The position numbers were made by a program, and so were the translations under genes. A DNA stretch of 64,000 bases from Corynebacterium confusum (lineage in GTDB: Bacteria; Actinomycetota; Actinomycetes; Mycobacteriales; Mycobacteriaceae). Location of the stretch: NCBI RefSeq assembly GCF_030408715.1, contig NZ_CP047202.1, positions 894,294 to 958,293 of the forward strand, written 5' to 3'. Positions 46,102 through 54,007 of the stretch are shown here, piece by piece. Below the pieces are notes generated by a model that saw only the letters and a program-made list of their open reading frames with translations, was not told where the DNA came from and made no database searches. The stretch's first letter is position 1. Each line of letters starts with the position of its first letter.

Positions 46102-47994
46102 TCAGCGCTTCGTTTGCGCAGCCCGCAGGCCGTTCAAAATCACGATGACTTCGGCGACCTCGTGAACCAACACGACGGCGGCCAGGCCCAGCACGCCGCT
46201 GATCGCCAGCGGCATCAACACGATGATGATGGCCAGAGACAGCATGATGTTTTGGTTGATGATCCTGCTGCCTCGGCGGGCGTGCTGCAGAGCCTGCGGG
46301 ATCAGCCGGAGGTCGTGGCCGGTGAAGGCGACGTCAGCGGACTCGATCGCGGCGTCAGAGCCGGCCGCTCCCATCGCTATGCCCACCGTCGCGCCCGCGA
46401 GTGCCGGCGCGTCGTTAATACCGTCGCCGATCATCGCCGTCGGCGTCTTGGAGGAGAATTCGGCGACGATGCTTGCCTTGTCCTCCGGGCGAAGCTCGGC
46501 GCGCACGTCGTCGATACCGGCGATTTCAGCCAGCGCCCGGGCGGTGCGAGTGTTGTCGCCGGTGAGCATGCTTACTTCCACGTCGTTGGCGTGCAGGGCC
46601 TGCACCGCTTCGGGCACCTCGGGCCGCAACTCGTCGCGGACCCCGATCGCCCCGGCGAGAGCGTCATCGACGGTGACCAGGACGCAGGTCTGGCCCTCGG
46701 ACTCCATGCGCTCAACGTCCGCTTTCAGTGGCCCGGCGTCGATCCATCGGGGGCTGCCCACCAGCACCCGTCGGCCTTCGACGGTGCCACCGATGCCATG
46801 CCCAGCTTCCTCGCTGATGTCCGAGGCGGTGGGCGCTTCGGACCCCGCTGCCGCGATCGCCGCGGCGAGGGGGTGTGTCGATTGCTGCTCAACTGCCGCC
46901 GCGAAGGAAAGCACCTGCGTCCGATCGAATCCGTCTGCCGGGACCACTCCGGTAACCTCAGGCTGGTTGCGGGTAAGGGTTCCGGTTTTGTCTACTGCCA
47001 GGTGACGGATGCCGCCGAGTCGCTCGAACGCCGCGCCGGACTTGATGATCACTCCGAACTGGCTGGCCGCGCCGATCGCGGCCACGACTGTCAGCGGCAC
47101 GGAGATTGCCAGCGCGCACGGCGAGGCTGCGACCAGGACTACCAGCGCACGGGTGATCCACGTCTCAGGGTCACCCAGGAGCGAGCCGATCACTCCGACC
47201 AGCACCGCCAGGATCATCACCCCGGGCACTAGGGGTTGGGCAATCCGGTCGGCGATCCGGGCGCGGTCGCCCTTTTCCGCCTGCGCTTGCTCGACCAGGT
47301 CCACGAGTGTGGTCAGCGAGTTGTCCGTTCCAGCTGCGGTCGTCTCGACCTCCAGCACCCCGGCGGAGTTGATCGCTCCCGCAGGCACTTCGTCGCCGGG
47401 CGCAACCTCCTCCGGAATGGATTCTCCGGTGATCGCTGAGGTGTCAAGGCTGGAGCGCCCAGACCGAATGATGCCGTCCGTGGCGATCCGCTCCCCGGGG
47501 CGCACGAGCATTAGCTCGCCAACCTCGAGGTCCTTCGCTGCGACCTCGGCCGCTGTGCCGTCGCGCAGCACCGTCGCGGTCTGCGGTACCAGCTTCAACA
47601 GTGCCCGCAGTCCGCCTTGGGCCCGGTCCATCGCCTTGTCTTCCAGTGCCTCGGCGATCGAGTACAGGAACGCTAGCGCCGCGGCCTCTCCGACGAATCC
47701 GAGGCTCACCGCGCCGACCGCGCTGATTGTCATCAGCAAGCCAATGCCGAGCTTGCGCTTCGTGACAAGGTTCCGGACCGCGCCGGGCGCGAACGTATAC
47801 GCCCCTAGCAGCAGGCCGACCCAGAACAGTACTGTCGCAGGCGTCTCCAAGTCGGACCAGTCCAGCGCTAGCCCTATGCCGAGGGCTACGCCGGAGAAGA
47901 TCGGTAGCAGCAGCTCGGGGTCCTTCCACCATGGCCGATCGAGATCTTCGATCTCCTTGTCGGGTTCGTGTTCGCATCCACACGCCGAGCTCAT
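46102..47994 (-). CDS. Heavy-metal P1B-type ATPase (Cd/Zn/Pb/Co exporter)
   Basis: 630 residues from the ATG at 47994, overlapping the regulator's last codons by 4 bases. The N-terminus lacks the usual ferredoxin-like metal domain and has only a short Cys/His tail (SSACGCEHEPDKEIEDLD). Motifs are the actuator ITGESIPEEVAPGDE, the transport site VAASPCALAISVPLTVV (CPx type, SPC), phosphorylation DKTGTLTRNQPEV and hinge MIGDGINDAPALAGATVGIA. The SPC site with a CmtR-type sensor points to Cd(II)/Pb(II) efflux, with Zn also possible. It acts at the plasma membrane, with about eight helices. Confidence 0.93.
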   Translation of the reverse strand: MSSACGCEHEPDKEIEDLDRPWWKDPELLLPIFSGVALGIGLALDWSDLETPATVLFWVGLLLGAYTFAPGAVRNLVTKRKLGIGLLMTISAVGAVSLGFVGEAAALAFLYSIAEALEDKAMDRAQGGLRALLKLVPQTATVLRDGTAAEVAAKDLEVGELMLVRPGERIATDGIIRSGRSSLDTSAITGESIPEEVAPGDEVPAGAINSAGVLEVETTAAGTDNSLTTLVDLVEQAQAEKGDRARIADRIAQPLVPGVMILAVLVGVIGSLLGDPETWITRALVVLVAASPCALAISVPLTVVAAIGAASQFGVIIKSGAAFERLGGIRHLAVDKTGTLTRNQPEVTGVVPADGFDRTQVLSFAAAVEQQSTHPLAAAIAAAGSEAPTASDISEEAGHGIGGTVEGRRVLVGSPRWIDAGPLKADVERMESEGQTCVLVTVDDALAGAIGVRDELRPEVPEAVQALHANDVEVSMLTGDNTRTARALAEIAGIDDVRAELRPEDKASIVAEFSSKTPTAMIGDGINDAPALAGATVGIAMGAAGSDAAIESADVAFTGHDLRLIPQALQHARRGSRIINQNIMLSLAIIIVLMPLAISGVLGLAAVVLVHEVAEVIVILNGLRAAQTKR

Positions 47995-48350
47995 GCGTCC
48001 GCTCCTTTCACGCCGCATCCGGGCACCGAGCACTCAGGGTCGATGCACGGGGCGTTTTCGTCGACAGCCAACGTCGCGTTCACTAGCGCGTTGAGCGCTG
48101 TCGCGAGGTGCGGATCGGCGATTTCGTAGCGAGTCTTGCGGCCCTCTGGCTCGGCGACGATGATGCCGCAGTCGCGCAAGCAGGTCAGGTGGTTCGAGAC
48201 GTTCGAGCGGGTCAGGTCCAGGTCGCGCGAAAGCACGGCCGGGTAGCTCGGGCCGTCGAGTAGGGTGATCAGGATTCGGGAGCGCGTCGGATCTGCCATG
48301 GCCCGGCCGAGCCGGTTCATGACGTCGAGACGTGAAGCAATAGTCAGCAT
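47991..48350 (-). CDS. cmtR: CmtR-like ArsR-family metal sensor
   Basis: 119 residues. The winged helix contains ADPTRSRILITLLDGPSYP and the recognition helix DLTRSNVSNHLTCLRDCGII. Cysteines stand at positions 57, 61 (TCLRDC) and 102 (APCIDPEC), exactly those that bind Cd(II)/Pb(II) in Mycobacterium tuberculosis CmtR. Extra cysteines at 107 and 112 are an added feature. It should repress the operon and release DNA when Cd or Pb binds. The start ATG lies inside a TCAGCA-TG-TGCTGA palindrome (48344-48357), and further TGCTGAA copies lie upstream. Confidence 0.92.
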   Translation of the reverse strand: MLTIASRLDVMNRLGRAMADPTRSRILITLLDGPSYPAVLSRDLDLTRSNVSNHLTCLRDCGIIVAEPEGRKTRYEIADPHLATALNALVNATLAVDENAPCIDPECSVPGCGVKGADA

Positions 48351-48396
48351 GTGCTGAATTATACATTATTTGCTGAACTATTCATCACGTGCTGAA
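48344..48396. promoter_or_regulatory. CmtR operator/promoter: palindrome plus three phased TGCTGAA repeats
   Basis: TGCTGAA occurs at 48352-48358, 48371-48377 and 48390-48396, exactly 19 bases apart. The first copy also forms the inverted repeat TCAGCATGTGCTGA (48344-48357), which covers the cmtR start codon. The A+T-rich spacers (ATTATACATTATT) would contain the -10 region on the minus strand. Confidence 0.6.
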
Positions 48397-48432
48397 CTGG
48401 CATTGGAGCGAAGGGCTTGCGACCTGCAGAAA

Positions 48433-48726
48433 TTAGTCGATGGGGTAGCCGGTAACTGGGCTTTTGCGGTCTGGCTGCCAACCCAACGCGGGGGCGCGGT
48501 GCTTGGCGAAGTTATCCAAGATCTTCACGTTGTCGTCCACCGTGGCCATGAACGCCTCGAGGTGGGCGCGTGCCACGTCCGTGCCGTTGGGCGCTTCGCC
48601 CTTATGGCCGAAAGCCTGTGGCACGAAGTGGTGGACGCGGAAGGACGCGTTGTTCACGCCGATTTCGTCCGCAGCCTGGGCGATCTCCAGATGAGTCTTG
48701 GCGATCTTTTCCGCAGATGGCCCGCG
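48433..48726 (-). pseudogene. 3' fragment of an unidentified gene
   Basis: An open frame of about 98 codons with no start (TAG just upstream at 48727-48729). It encodes SAEKIAKTHLEIAQAADEIG, FRVHHFVPQAFGHKGEAPNG, AHLEAFMATVDDNVKILDNF and ends RKSPVTGYPID. Codon use and helix pattern look like a real protein end. I do not recognise the family. It is inside the island and probably a piece of a gene carried in with it. Confidence 0.5.
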
Positions 48727-48830
48727 CTAGCCACCGAAGGCGTAATGCCCGAAGCTTAAGAAGCCGAACGTTCTCATTGGATAGCACTCCGTTTGATGGT
48801 GTTAACGAGAGAGTAACTTTGCAACGAGAT

Positions 48831-48857
48831 GTCGTGGACTTTAAGTTCAACGTCTAA
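48831..48857 (+). repeat. Direct repeat, right copy (ychF 3' end duplicate)
   Basis: Same 27 bases as 45713-45739 with one change (T to C at 48854). It is followed directly by what looks like the native ychF terminator at 48871-48906, so the island lies between ychF and its own terminator. Confidence 0.85.
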
Positions 48858-48870
48858 GCCTGGATGCTTT

Positions 48871-48906
48871 CCGGCCCGGGGCAGTGTGCTCCTGGGCCGG
48901 ATTTTT
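48871..48906 (+). terminator. Original ychF terminator
   Basis: CCGGCCC (48871-48877) pairs with GGGCCGG (48894-48900), followed by ATTTTTA. Confidence 0.8.
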
Positions 48907-48922
48907 ATGTGTGGCCGGTGTC

Positions 48923-49585
48923 CTAATCCACGGGACCAGCGAGCGGAGGTGTACTGTCCTCTCTTTTGGCAACACCCGTCACCAGTGCCCGCAAGGCAGC
49001 GACGATGCCGGCCGTGATGTCGTCCTGCGTTAGTCCTTCCGTGGTGAGCGCTCCGGTGGCGAGGGATTCCGCGCCGAGGGCCTGAGGCACGTGAATGAAC
49101 CCGGCGCGGGCGGGCGTTCCGGCCGTGGCGTGCAGGGCCGTGAACATGGCGGTGTTGCACACGTAGGTGCCTGCGCTGTAGGAGACCTCCGCGGGCACAC
49201 CTTCTCGGCGCACCGCCGCGGCCATGCCGGCCACCGGCAGGGTAGAAAAATACGCCGCCGGCGCCCCGGCACAGACCGGTTCATCTAGCGGCTGCGCACC
49301 GGCGTTGTCCGGGATGCGCGCGGCCATCACGTTGACCGCCACCTTTTCTATTGATAGCGCCCGGCGCGATTCCGCCAGGCCTAAGCACACGACGAAATCC
49401 GGACTCTGGCTTGCGATGAGCTCGCGCAATTGCCTCCGCGCGGCGGCGAACTCCACGGGCAGTACGGCGGTGGTGACGGCGGCGGCATCGGCAAGCGCGC
49501 TGTCGATGCCCGGCAATGCCGCGCGCGTCGGATTGTAAGAGCTCGGCCCGAACGGGCCGAAGGCGGTGACCAACAGGGAAGGCAT
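48923..49585 (-). CDS. pcp: Pyrrolidone-carboxylate (pyroglutamyl) peptidase
   Basis: 220 residues of peptidase family C15. Removes N-terminal pyroglutamate from peptides in the cytosol. Motifs: LLVTAFGPFGPSSYNPTRAA at the N-terminus, FVVCLGLAESRRALSIEKVA with the catalytic glutamate region, the nucleophile in SYSAGTYVCNTAMFTALH, and the histidine in RAGFIHVPQAL. Length is normal. It converges with the ychF/island region and is divergent from the mug remnant, 41 bases away. Confidence 0.92.
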   Translation of the reverse strand: MPSLLVTAFGPFGPSSYNPTRAALPGIDSALADAAAVTTAVLPVEFAAARRQLRELIASQSPDFVVCLGLAESRRALSIEKVAVNVMAARIPDNAGAQPLDEPVCAGAPAAYFSTLPVAGMAAAVRREGVPAEVSYSAGTYVCNTAMFTALHATAGTPARAGFIHVPQALGAESLATGALTTEGLTQDDITAGIVAALRALVTGVAKREDSTPPLAGPVD

Positions 49586-49626
49586 GGTGCCAAAGTCTAG
49601 TGGCTTCCGGGACTAGCCTGGGGCTC

Positions 49627-49987
49627 ATGCGTTTTAGCCAAGAAGAACTGGCCGCCTATCGCCGCGCCACCGTGCCGGATCTTCTGCCGGAGCCGCTGCG
49701 CTTGTTGTTCGTCGGCATCAACCCGAGCCTGTGGACCGCAGCGACCGGTGCGCCTGGACGACATCGCTAGCACACACCACCCGAAGGGCGTGGCCGTGCT
49801 GGGGATTACCGCCTACCGCAAGGCCTTTAGCCTGCCCAAGGCGGCCGTCGGGGAGCAGAACTCGCCGTGGGAGGGCACCCGCCTGTTTGGACTCGACAAC
49901 CCGAGTGGACTCAACGGCCACGCTAGCGTCGCGGACCATGCGGCCGGGTACCGGAAGGTGGCCAAGGCCGCGGGCATCGAGATTTAA
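49627..49987 (+). pseudogene. mug: Mismatch-specific uracil/thymine-DNA glycosylase, internally deleted
   Basis: The N-terminal part RFSQEELAAYRRATVPDLLP and the UDG-fold motif LLFVGINPSLWTAATG are followed by an abrupt junction near 49748, after which the frame stops. In another frame the C-terminal part resumes: GVAVLGITAYRKAFSLPKAA, then the second active-site motif GLDNPSGLNGHASVADHAAG. About 60-70 residues of the middle are missing relative to the family, and the two parts are out of frame, so there is no functional enzyme. It converges with the bacteriocin operon; the stop codons overlap. Confidence 0.85.
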
Positions 49988-50718
49988 TCCCGCGCGGAGC
50001 CGGAGACTGCGGCCTGGCAATCTTTGATGCGCAAGATGTAGTCAGCGGCGGCAATAACTGCGGCATCGTGCGTGGCGGCCAATACGAGTGCGCCCCCGTT
50101 TGCAGCTCGCCGCAGGAGCGCGATAATTTGGTCGCGGTTCGTGGGATCGAGGGAGGCGGTCGGCTCGTCCGCGAAGACATAAGCCGCGCCGCGGAGTAGG
50201 GCTCGGGCGATGGCCAGCCGCTGCTGCTCGCCTCCGCTGAGAATTGCTGCCGGCCCATCGAGGGGGACTTGAAGACCGACTTCGCGGAGGGAGTGCAGCA
50301 ATTCTTCTTTGGAGTATTGCTTCCTGGGTAGCCCGAGGGTGAGGTTATCTTCGCAGCTCAATTCCGGAATGATTCCGTGGTCTTGGTGGATTATCGCCGC
50401 GCGTTCTCGCCAGAACCTCCGCCTCCGCTTCATCTTCCACGCGGAGGCATTCTCACCGTCTATCCGGATGAGACCGCCCGCCGGCTGCAGGAGCCCGGCC
50501 AAGGTGTTGAGCAGCAAAGTCTTTCCGGAACCGCTGGCCCCGGACATGGCCACAAAGCCCGGCCCGGATAGGGAAAACGTTGCATTTTCCACGAGGGACT
50601 TCTTCACCGTCCGCGTGCTGCGCCCCACAGAAAAAGTCGACTCCGCGGCGAGACAGAGATGAGAGGTGGAAATCTCCGGCGGCAGAGTGGGGGACTGATT
50701 GGGGCTAGCCAATGACAT
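49984..50718 (-). CDS. ABC transporter ATP-binding protein of the bacteriocin operon
   Basis: 244 residues from the ATG at 50718. MacB/LolD-type ATPase: Walker A MSGASGSGKTLLLNTLAGLL, Q-loop IIHQDHGIIPELSCEDNLTL, signature ILSGGEQQRLAIARALLRGA, Walker B VFADEPTSALD-like YVFADEPTASLDP and H-loop LAATHDAAVIAA. It overlaps the permease gene by 14 bases, so the two are coupled. In lactococcin-972 operons the third gene is an ATPase like this, thought to power immunity or release. Confidence 0.9.
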   Translation of the reverse strand: MSLASPNQSPTLPPEISTSHLCLAAESTFSVGRSTRTVKKSLVENATFSLSGPGFVAMSGASGSGKTLLLNTLAGLLQPAGGLIRIDGENASAWKMKRRRRFWRERAAIIHQDHGIIPELSCEDNLTLGLPRKQYSKEELLHSLREVGLQVPLDGPAAILSGGEQQRLAIARALLRGAAYVFADEPTASLDPTNRDQIIALLRRAANGGALVLAATHDAAVIAAADYILRIKDCQAAVSGSARD

Positions 50719-52711
50719 TGTGACTCCTAGGGGAGGCGGACATGTGCTGAGAAATACTGAGACGGACAAAACCGAGGTAGACGATTAAGACAAGGCAGCT
50801 TAGCGCAGTGAAGGTGTAGAGGAACGGGTTGGGAAGCAGTAGCGGAGCCAGGACGGACAATATGACGACAACAGTCAGGCTGACCAGTTGGCTTTTGAAT
50901 AGTCGCCACATCGTTTTGTCCGGTGATTGCCCAGCGCTGTGGAGGAGTACCAGGAGGCGACGGTGAACTCGGAGCTGGATGCGCGCCTGGACTATCAAGG
51001 CCGCAAGCGTGGCGAGCAAAGCCCCGAGGGCGCTCAGGATACTCAGCCAGAACAGCGCCGTGCTGGCTACTAGTTCGGCCAGACCGCGATCGGCGGCGTG
51101 TACCGGGTAGACGTAGCCTTCGAGGCCGGCAGCGGTAAGTTCTGGACCCAGTTCCGAGAAATCCGCGAAGAGCAAATTTTTACTCGAAGCTGTGGAGCTT
51201 AGGAAGTCAGCGTCGAAGCCGGATAGATCGTCCGTTTCAAGCACGTAAAAACAATCGCCGGGAACCAGTTCCCCCGACATTGTTCCACTAATGAATCCGA
51301 CCGCATGATCGGCACTGACCGGACCAATTTGCGCAGATTTAAGGAGCAGGTCGCCGGATTCCTGAGCCCACAGATCCACGGAAGCTGCGAAATGCTCTTG
51401 GGCTGCGGAATAGTCGACCGAGTGGTTGTCGTCTCCGGGACGGAACTGATAATCCTGCAGATCGTGCCATTGGCGGTTAGCAAGTGCCACGGGGCAGGAG
51501 TCCGGCACACCGGTAGCTTCTTTCGGCAAAGTATGGCTGAGGACAGCCCCGTGCTCCCGTTCCCAGCTGAGCGCGAAGTCGCGGAAGTTCTGCTGCACAC
51601 TGGGCGGCAAGAGCTCGCCTTCTTCCACGCGGCCAGCAGGGCCGTCGAAGTTGGCTGAAAAATGCAAGGCTCCAAACTCCGCGAGAGATTTCCAGGTCTG
51701 TTGGGCCTCGGATTCCTGCTGGTAGGAGCGGAGCGCAGCCGCTGAGCTAAGACCCGCTGCTACAAAGGTCACGCAGGTAAAGACCGAAATTACTTTCAGC
51801 GCTTTTCCCGCCGCCTTCTCTGCGGGGGCACGCTGCCCCAGCAGCGCTACTGCGCGGCGCAACAATGGGGCGGTGACGGCTACGGCCAAACCGGTGGTAG
51901 CCAGGGCCAAGCCTATCCCGGCGGCGTAGAACCTGAGGAACAGGAGGGCAAAAGAATAGCTCCCTTGGCGGGCGAGGAATGTACTCGCAAGGCCAATGAG
52001 AACTAGGTGCGGGAGGATGACAAAGGTCCATTGCCGCCAATTGCCTTTTTGACTGCGGTGCCCGCCATTTATTGTGCGCAGCGCTGCCAATCTAAGACCG
52101 GAAACCCGAAGAACAAATACCAGGGCAAAAAGGGAAACGACAAATAGAAACAGGATCGCCACCAACGCGGGCAGGCGGAATACGACCGATTGGATGAGGT
52201 GAAGGAACTGCGTCTTTTCGCTTAGCCTGAGCCCGTCATTCCTGGCCGATTCGTAGAAGTGGTTCGCATTGCCACCCGTTGCTTTGGGAACCAAGACGTA
52301 GTCACCGTGGTAATCCAGCGACCCAAGCTCACTGGCCGCTTGGCTCAAGGCATCCGGCCGGTTGAGCCGGGGAATGCGTTCCGGTGCTGGATAATTTTGC
52401 TCCAGCGGGATGAAAACCTCGTGGGAAGTCCCGCTTGCGTCATCGGTGCCAGTCAGCCGGTAGATGGAGTAGCCGTTCTGCTCGGCCAATGAAACCAGTG
52501 AGTTACGGATTACCGTCGGTGCGTAGTCTGACTCAAGTTCCTCCGCGAGTGAAGTCTTAGGCTCGACGTAGTCAAGACTAAAGGTTGATTCGACCCCTAA
52601 GGACAAGGGCTTGGTGGAGTCAACCAGGGCTGTCAGCAGCCACCCAGTAGTCGCGATGACTGCAGCAAGAAGTAGGCTCAAAAGCCCAAGTACTAGGGGT
52701 CGAATGCGCAT
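50705..52711 (-). CDS. Bacteriocin-associated integral membrane protein (permease/immunity)
   Basis: 668 residues. It opens RIRPLVLGLLSLLLAAVIAT, with an N-terminal helix and an outer domain of about 150 residues. Central helices follow (LPALVAILFLFVVSLFALVF, FAVALLFLRFYAAGIGLALA-like region, KVISVFTCVTFVAAGLSSAA). A second outer domain (about 325-545) has the cysteine pair VPDSCPVALAN and LVPGDCFYVLE, and final helices are near 550-650 (LFWLSILSALGALLATLAAL). The layout, two halves each with a large outer domain, matches the large membrane protein of lactococcin-972-type operons (DUF1430-like). It starts 5 bases after the bacteriocin gene. Confidence 0.8.
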   Translation of the reverse strand: MRIRPLVLGLLSLLLAAVIATTGWLLTALVDSTKPLSLGVESTFSLDYVEPKTSLAEELESDYAPTVIRNSLVSLAEQNGYSIYRLTGTDDASGTSHEVFIPLEQNYPAPERIPRLNRPDALSQAASELGSLDYHGDYVLVPKATGGNANHFYESARNDGLRLSEKTQFLHLIQSVVFRLPALVAILFLFVVSLFALVFVLRVSGLRLAALRTINGGHRSQKGNWRQWTFVILPHLVLIGLASTFLARQGSYSFALLFLRFYAAGIGLALATTGLAVAVTAPLLRRAVALLGQRAPAEKAAGKALKVISVFTCVTFVAAGLSSAAALRSYQQESEAQQTWKSLAEFGALHFSANFDGPAGRVEEGELLPPSVQQNFRDFALSWEREHGAVLSHTLPKEATGVPDSCPVALANRQWHDLQDYQFRPGDDNHSVDYSAAQEHFAASVDLWAQESGDLLLKSAQIGPVSADHAVGFISGTMSGELVPGDCFYVLETDDLSGFDADFLSSTASSKNLLFADFSELGPELTAAGLEGYVYPVHAADRGLAELVASTALFWLSILSALGALLATLAALIVQARIQLRVHRRLLVLLHSAGQSPDKTMWRLFKSQLVSLTVVVILSVLAPLLLPNPFLYTFTALSCLVLIVYLGFVRLSISQHMSASPRSHNVIG

Positions 52712-52716
52712 GAGTT

Positions 52717-53142
52717 CTAGCAGAAGTTGTAGTAGTAGCTGTCCTTAGTGCCCGGCAAATTCGTTGCCCAAAGCTCGGCGATCGACTTCTGGCCGCCGCG
52801 GGTGTTGATGCTTCGTTGCCTTCTGTCGTTGACGATCACAGTCGAAGTATGGCACCGATTCACGGTGAAATAAGAACGCGCCTTAGCGTCCCAGAATCCG
52901 TACTCCCAGGTACCGCCACCTGCAGGGTAGCGAACTTTCCGGCCGACAGATGCCCAGTAGGTTGTGAAGGCTGGTGCTGCCTCGCCGAGTAGCTCGGCCA
53001 TCACACCGGAAGCAAAGCCTCCCTTGGCGCCGTGGTCTTGGAATTCTTCTGCGGAAGCAACGGCTGAGTTAGATACGGAAACGCTCAGAGCAGAGGCAAT
53101 CAGCAGCGCTGCAAACTGCCGAGTGCGCTTTTTGGGGGTCAT
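52717..53142 (-). CDS. Lactococcin-972-family bacteriocin precursor
   Basis: 141 residues with a Sec signal (FAALLIASALSVSVSNSAVA, cut after ASA near residue 31), GGGAGA ribosome site before the ATG. The C-terminal core follows the lactococcin-972 pattern: GGGTWEYGF (residues 75-83), SYFTVNRCHTSTVIVNDRR, SINTRGGQKSIAELWAT and the terminal DSYYYNF ending in Cys. Two features differ from the type peptide: a stretch of about 45 residues between signal and core, and cysteines at 97 and 141 that could form a disulfide. Lactococcin 972 binds lipid II and blocks septum formation in target cells. It heads a three-gene operon with the membrane protein and the ATPase. Confidence 0.85.
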   Translation of the reverse strand: MTPKKRTRQFAALLIASALSVSVSNSAVASAEEFQDHGAKGGFASGVMAELLGEAAPAFTTYWASVGRKVRYPAGGGTWEYGFWDAKARSYFTVNRCHTSTVIVNDRRQRSINTRGGQKSIAELWATNLPGTKDSYYYNFC

Positions 53143-53414
53143 AACAGTCTCCCTTGAGAGAGGAAATGAGGCGGGATTGCCTCAAAAGGAAGACTACTGC
53201 AGGTGAATAAAAATAGGAATAGAAACAGTTTTCTAATTTAATCGGTACTTTTCGCACGCCTTTGGCTTGGTGGGACTTAGGCTGGTAGGGCGGTTGCCGA
53301 CTCCGGTTCGTTTTGTCTTGAATTCACCGCGTACGGAGGGCTTCTGCAAGAACGAAAAAGGGCGCCTACGATCGGGGGCCGTAAGTTACTTTCGAATTTC
53401 AAGGAGTGATTGTT

Positions 53415-53948
53415 GTGGCTGATCTGTCCAACAAGACCGTTGCGGTTATCGCGACTGACGGCTTTGAGGATTCGGAGCTGACCTCCCCGGTCGAGGCCGT
53501 GAAGAACGCGGGCGCGACCGTGAGGATTATCGCCCCGAAGGGCGGCGTCATCGAGGGCAAGAATGGTACGAAGGTGGACGTCGATACCACCACGGCCCTG
53601 GCCAAGGGGCAGTCTTTCGACGGCATCATCCTGCCCGGCGGCACCGGCAACGCGGATACGCTGCGCATGGACAAGGACGCGGTTGAGCTGGTGGGCAAGC
53701 ACGTCGATGCCTACCTGCCGCTCGGCGTCATCTGCCACGGCGCCTGGATCCTTGCGGACGCGGATGTACTCAAGGGCCGCACCCTGACCTCCTTCCCGTC
53801 CCTGCAGACTGACCTGCGCAACGCGGGCGCTACCTGGGTCGACGACGAGGTCGTTTGCGACCAGGGGCTGGTGAGCTCCCGCACGCCGGACGATCTGCCG
53901 GCCTTCAACGACAAGTTGGTCGAGGAGATTGCAGAGGGACAGCACTAA
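53415..53948 (+). CDS. DJ-1/PfpI family protein
   Basis: 177 residues from GTG 53415, which has AAGGAG 8 bases upstream. The class-I glutamine-amidotransferase-like fold is evident: TVAVIATDGFEDSELTSPVE, VRIIAPKGGVIEGKNGTKV, FDGIILPGGTGNADTLRMDK and the nucleophile elbow PLGVICHGAWILADADVL (Cys-His-Gly). The end TSFPSLQTDLRNAGATWVDD is typical of PfpI-type proteases or deglycases. It probably serves in protein or glyoxal repair under stress. Own terminator follows. Confidence 0.92.
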   Translation: MADLSNKTVAVIATDGFEDSELTSPVEAVKNAGATVRIIAPKGGVIEGKNGTKVDVDTTTALAKGQSFDGIILPGGTGNADTLRMDKDAVELVGKHVDAYLPLGVICHGAWILADADVLKGRTLTSFPSLQTDLRNAGATWVDDEVVCDQGLVSSRTPDDLPAFNDKLVEEIAEGQH

Positions 53949-53964
53949 GCCCTGCTTGACGATG

Positions 53965-54001
53965 CCCGGTCGCCGGAACCTTGCTTCCGCGGCCGGGTTT
54001 T
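53965..54001 (+). terminator. Terminator of the PfpI-like gene
   Basis: CCCGGTCGCCGGAA (53965-53978) pairs with TTCCGCGGCCGGG (53985-53997), with small mismatches, followed by TTTTG. Confidence 0.75.
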
Positions 54002-54007
54002 GCATGC

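Noticed and set aside
48370..48759. 129-codon frame on the plus strand in the island
   Set aside because: It lies opposite the more protein-like fragment on the minus strand, starts within the CmtR control region, and has no recognisable motif.
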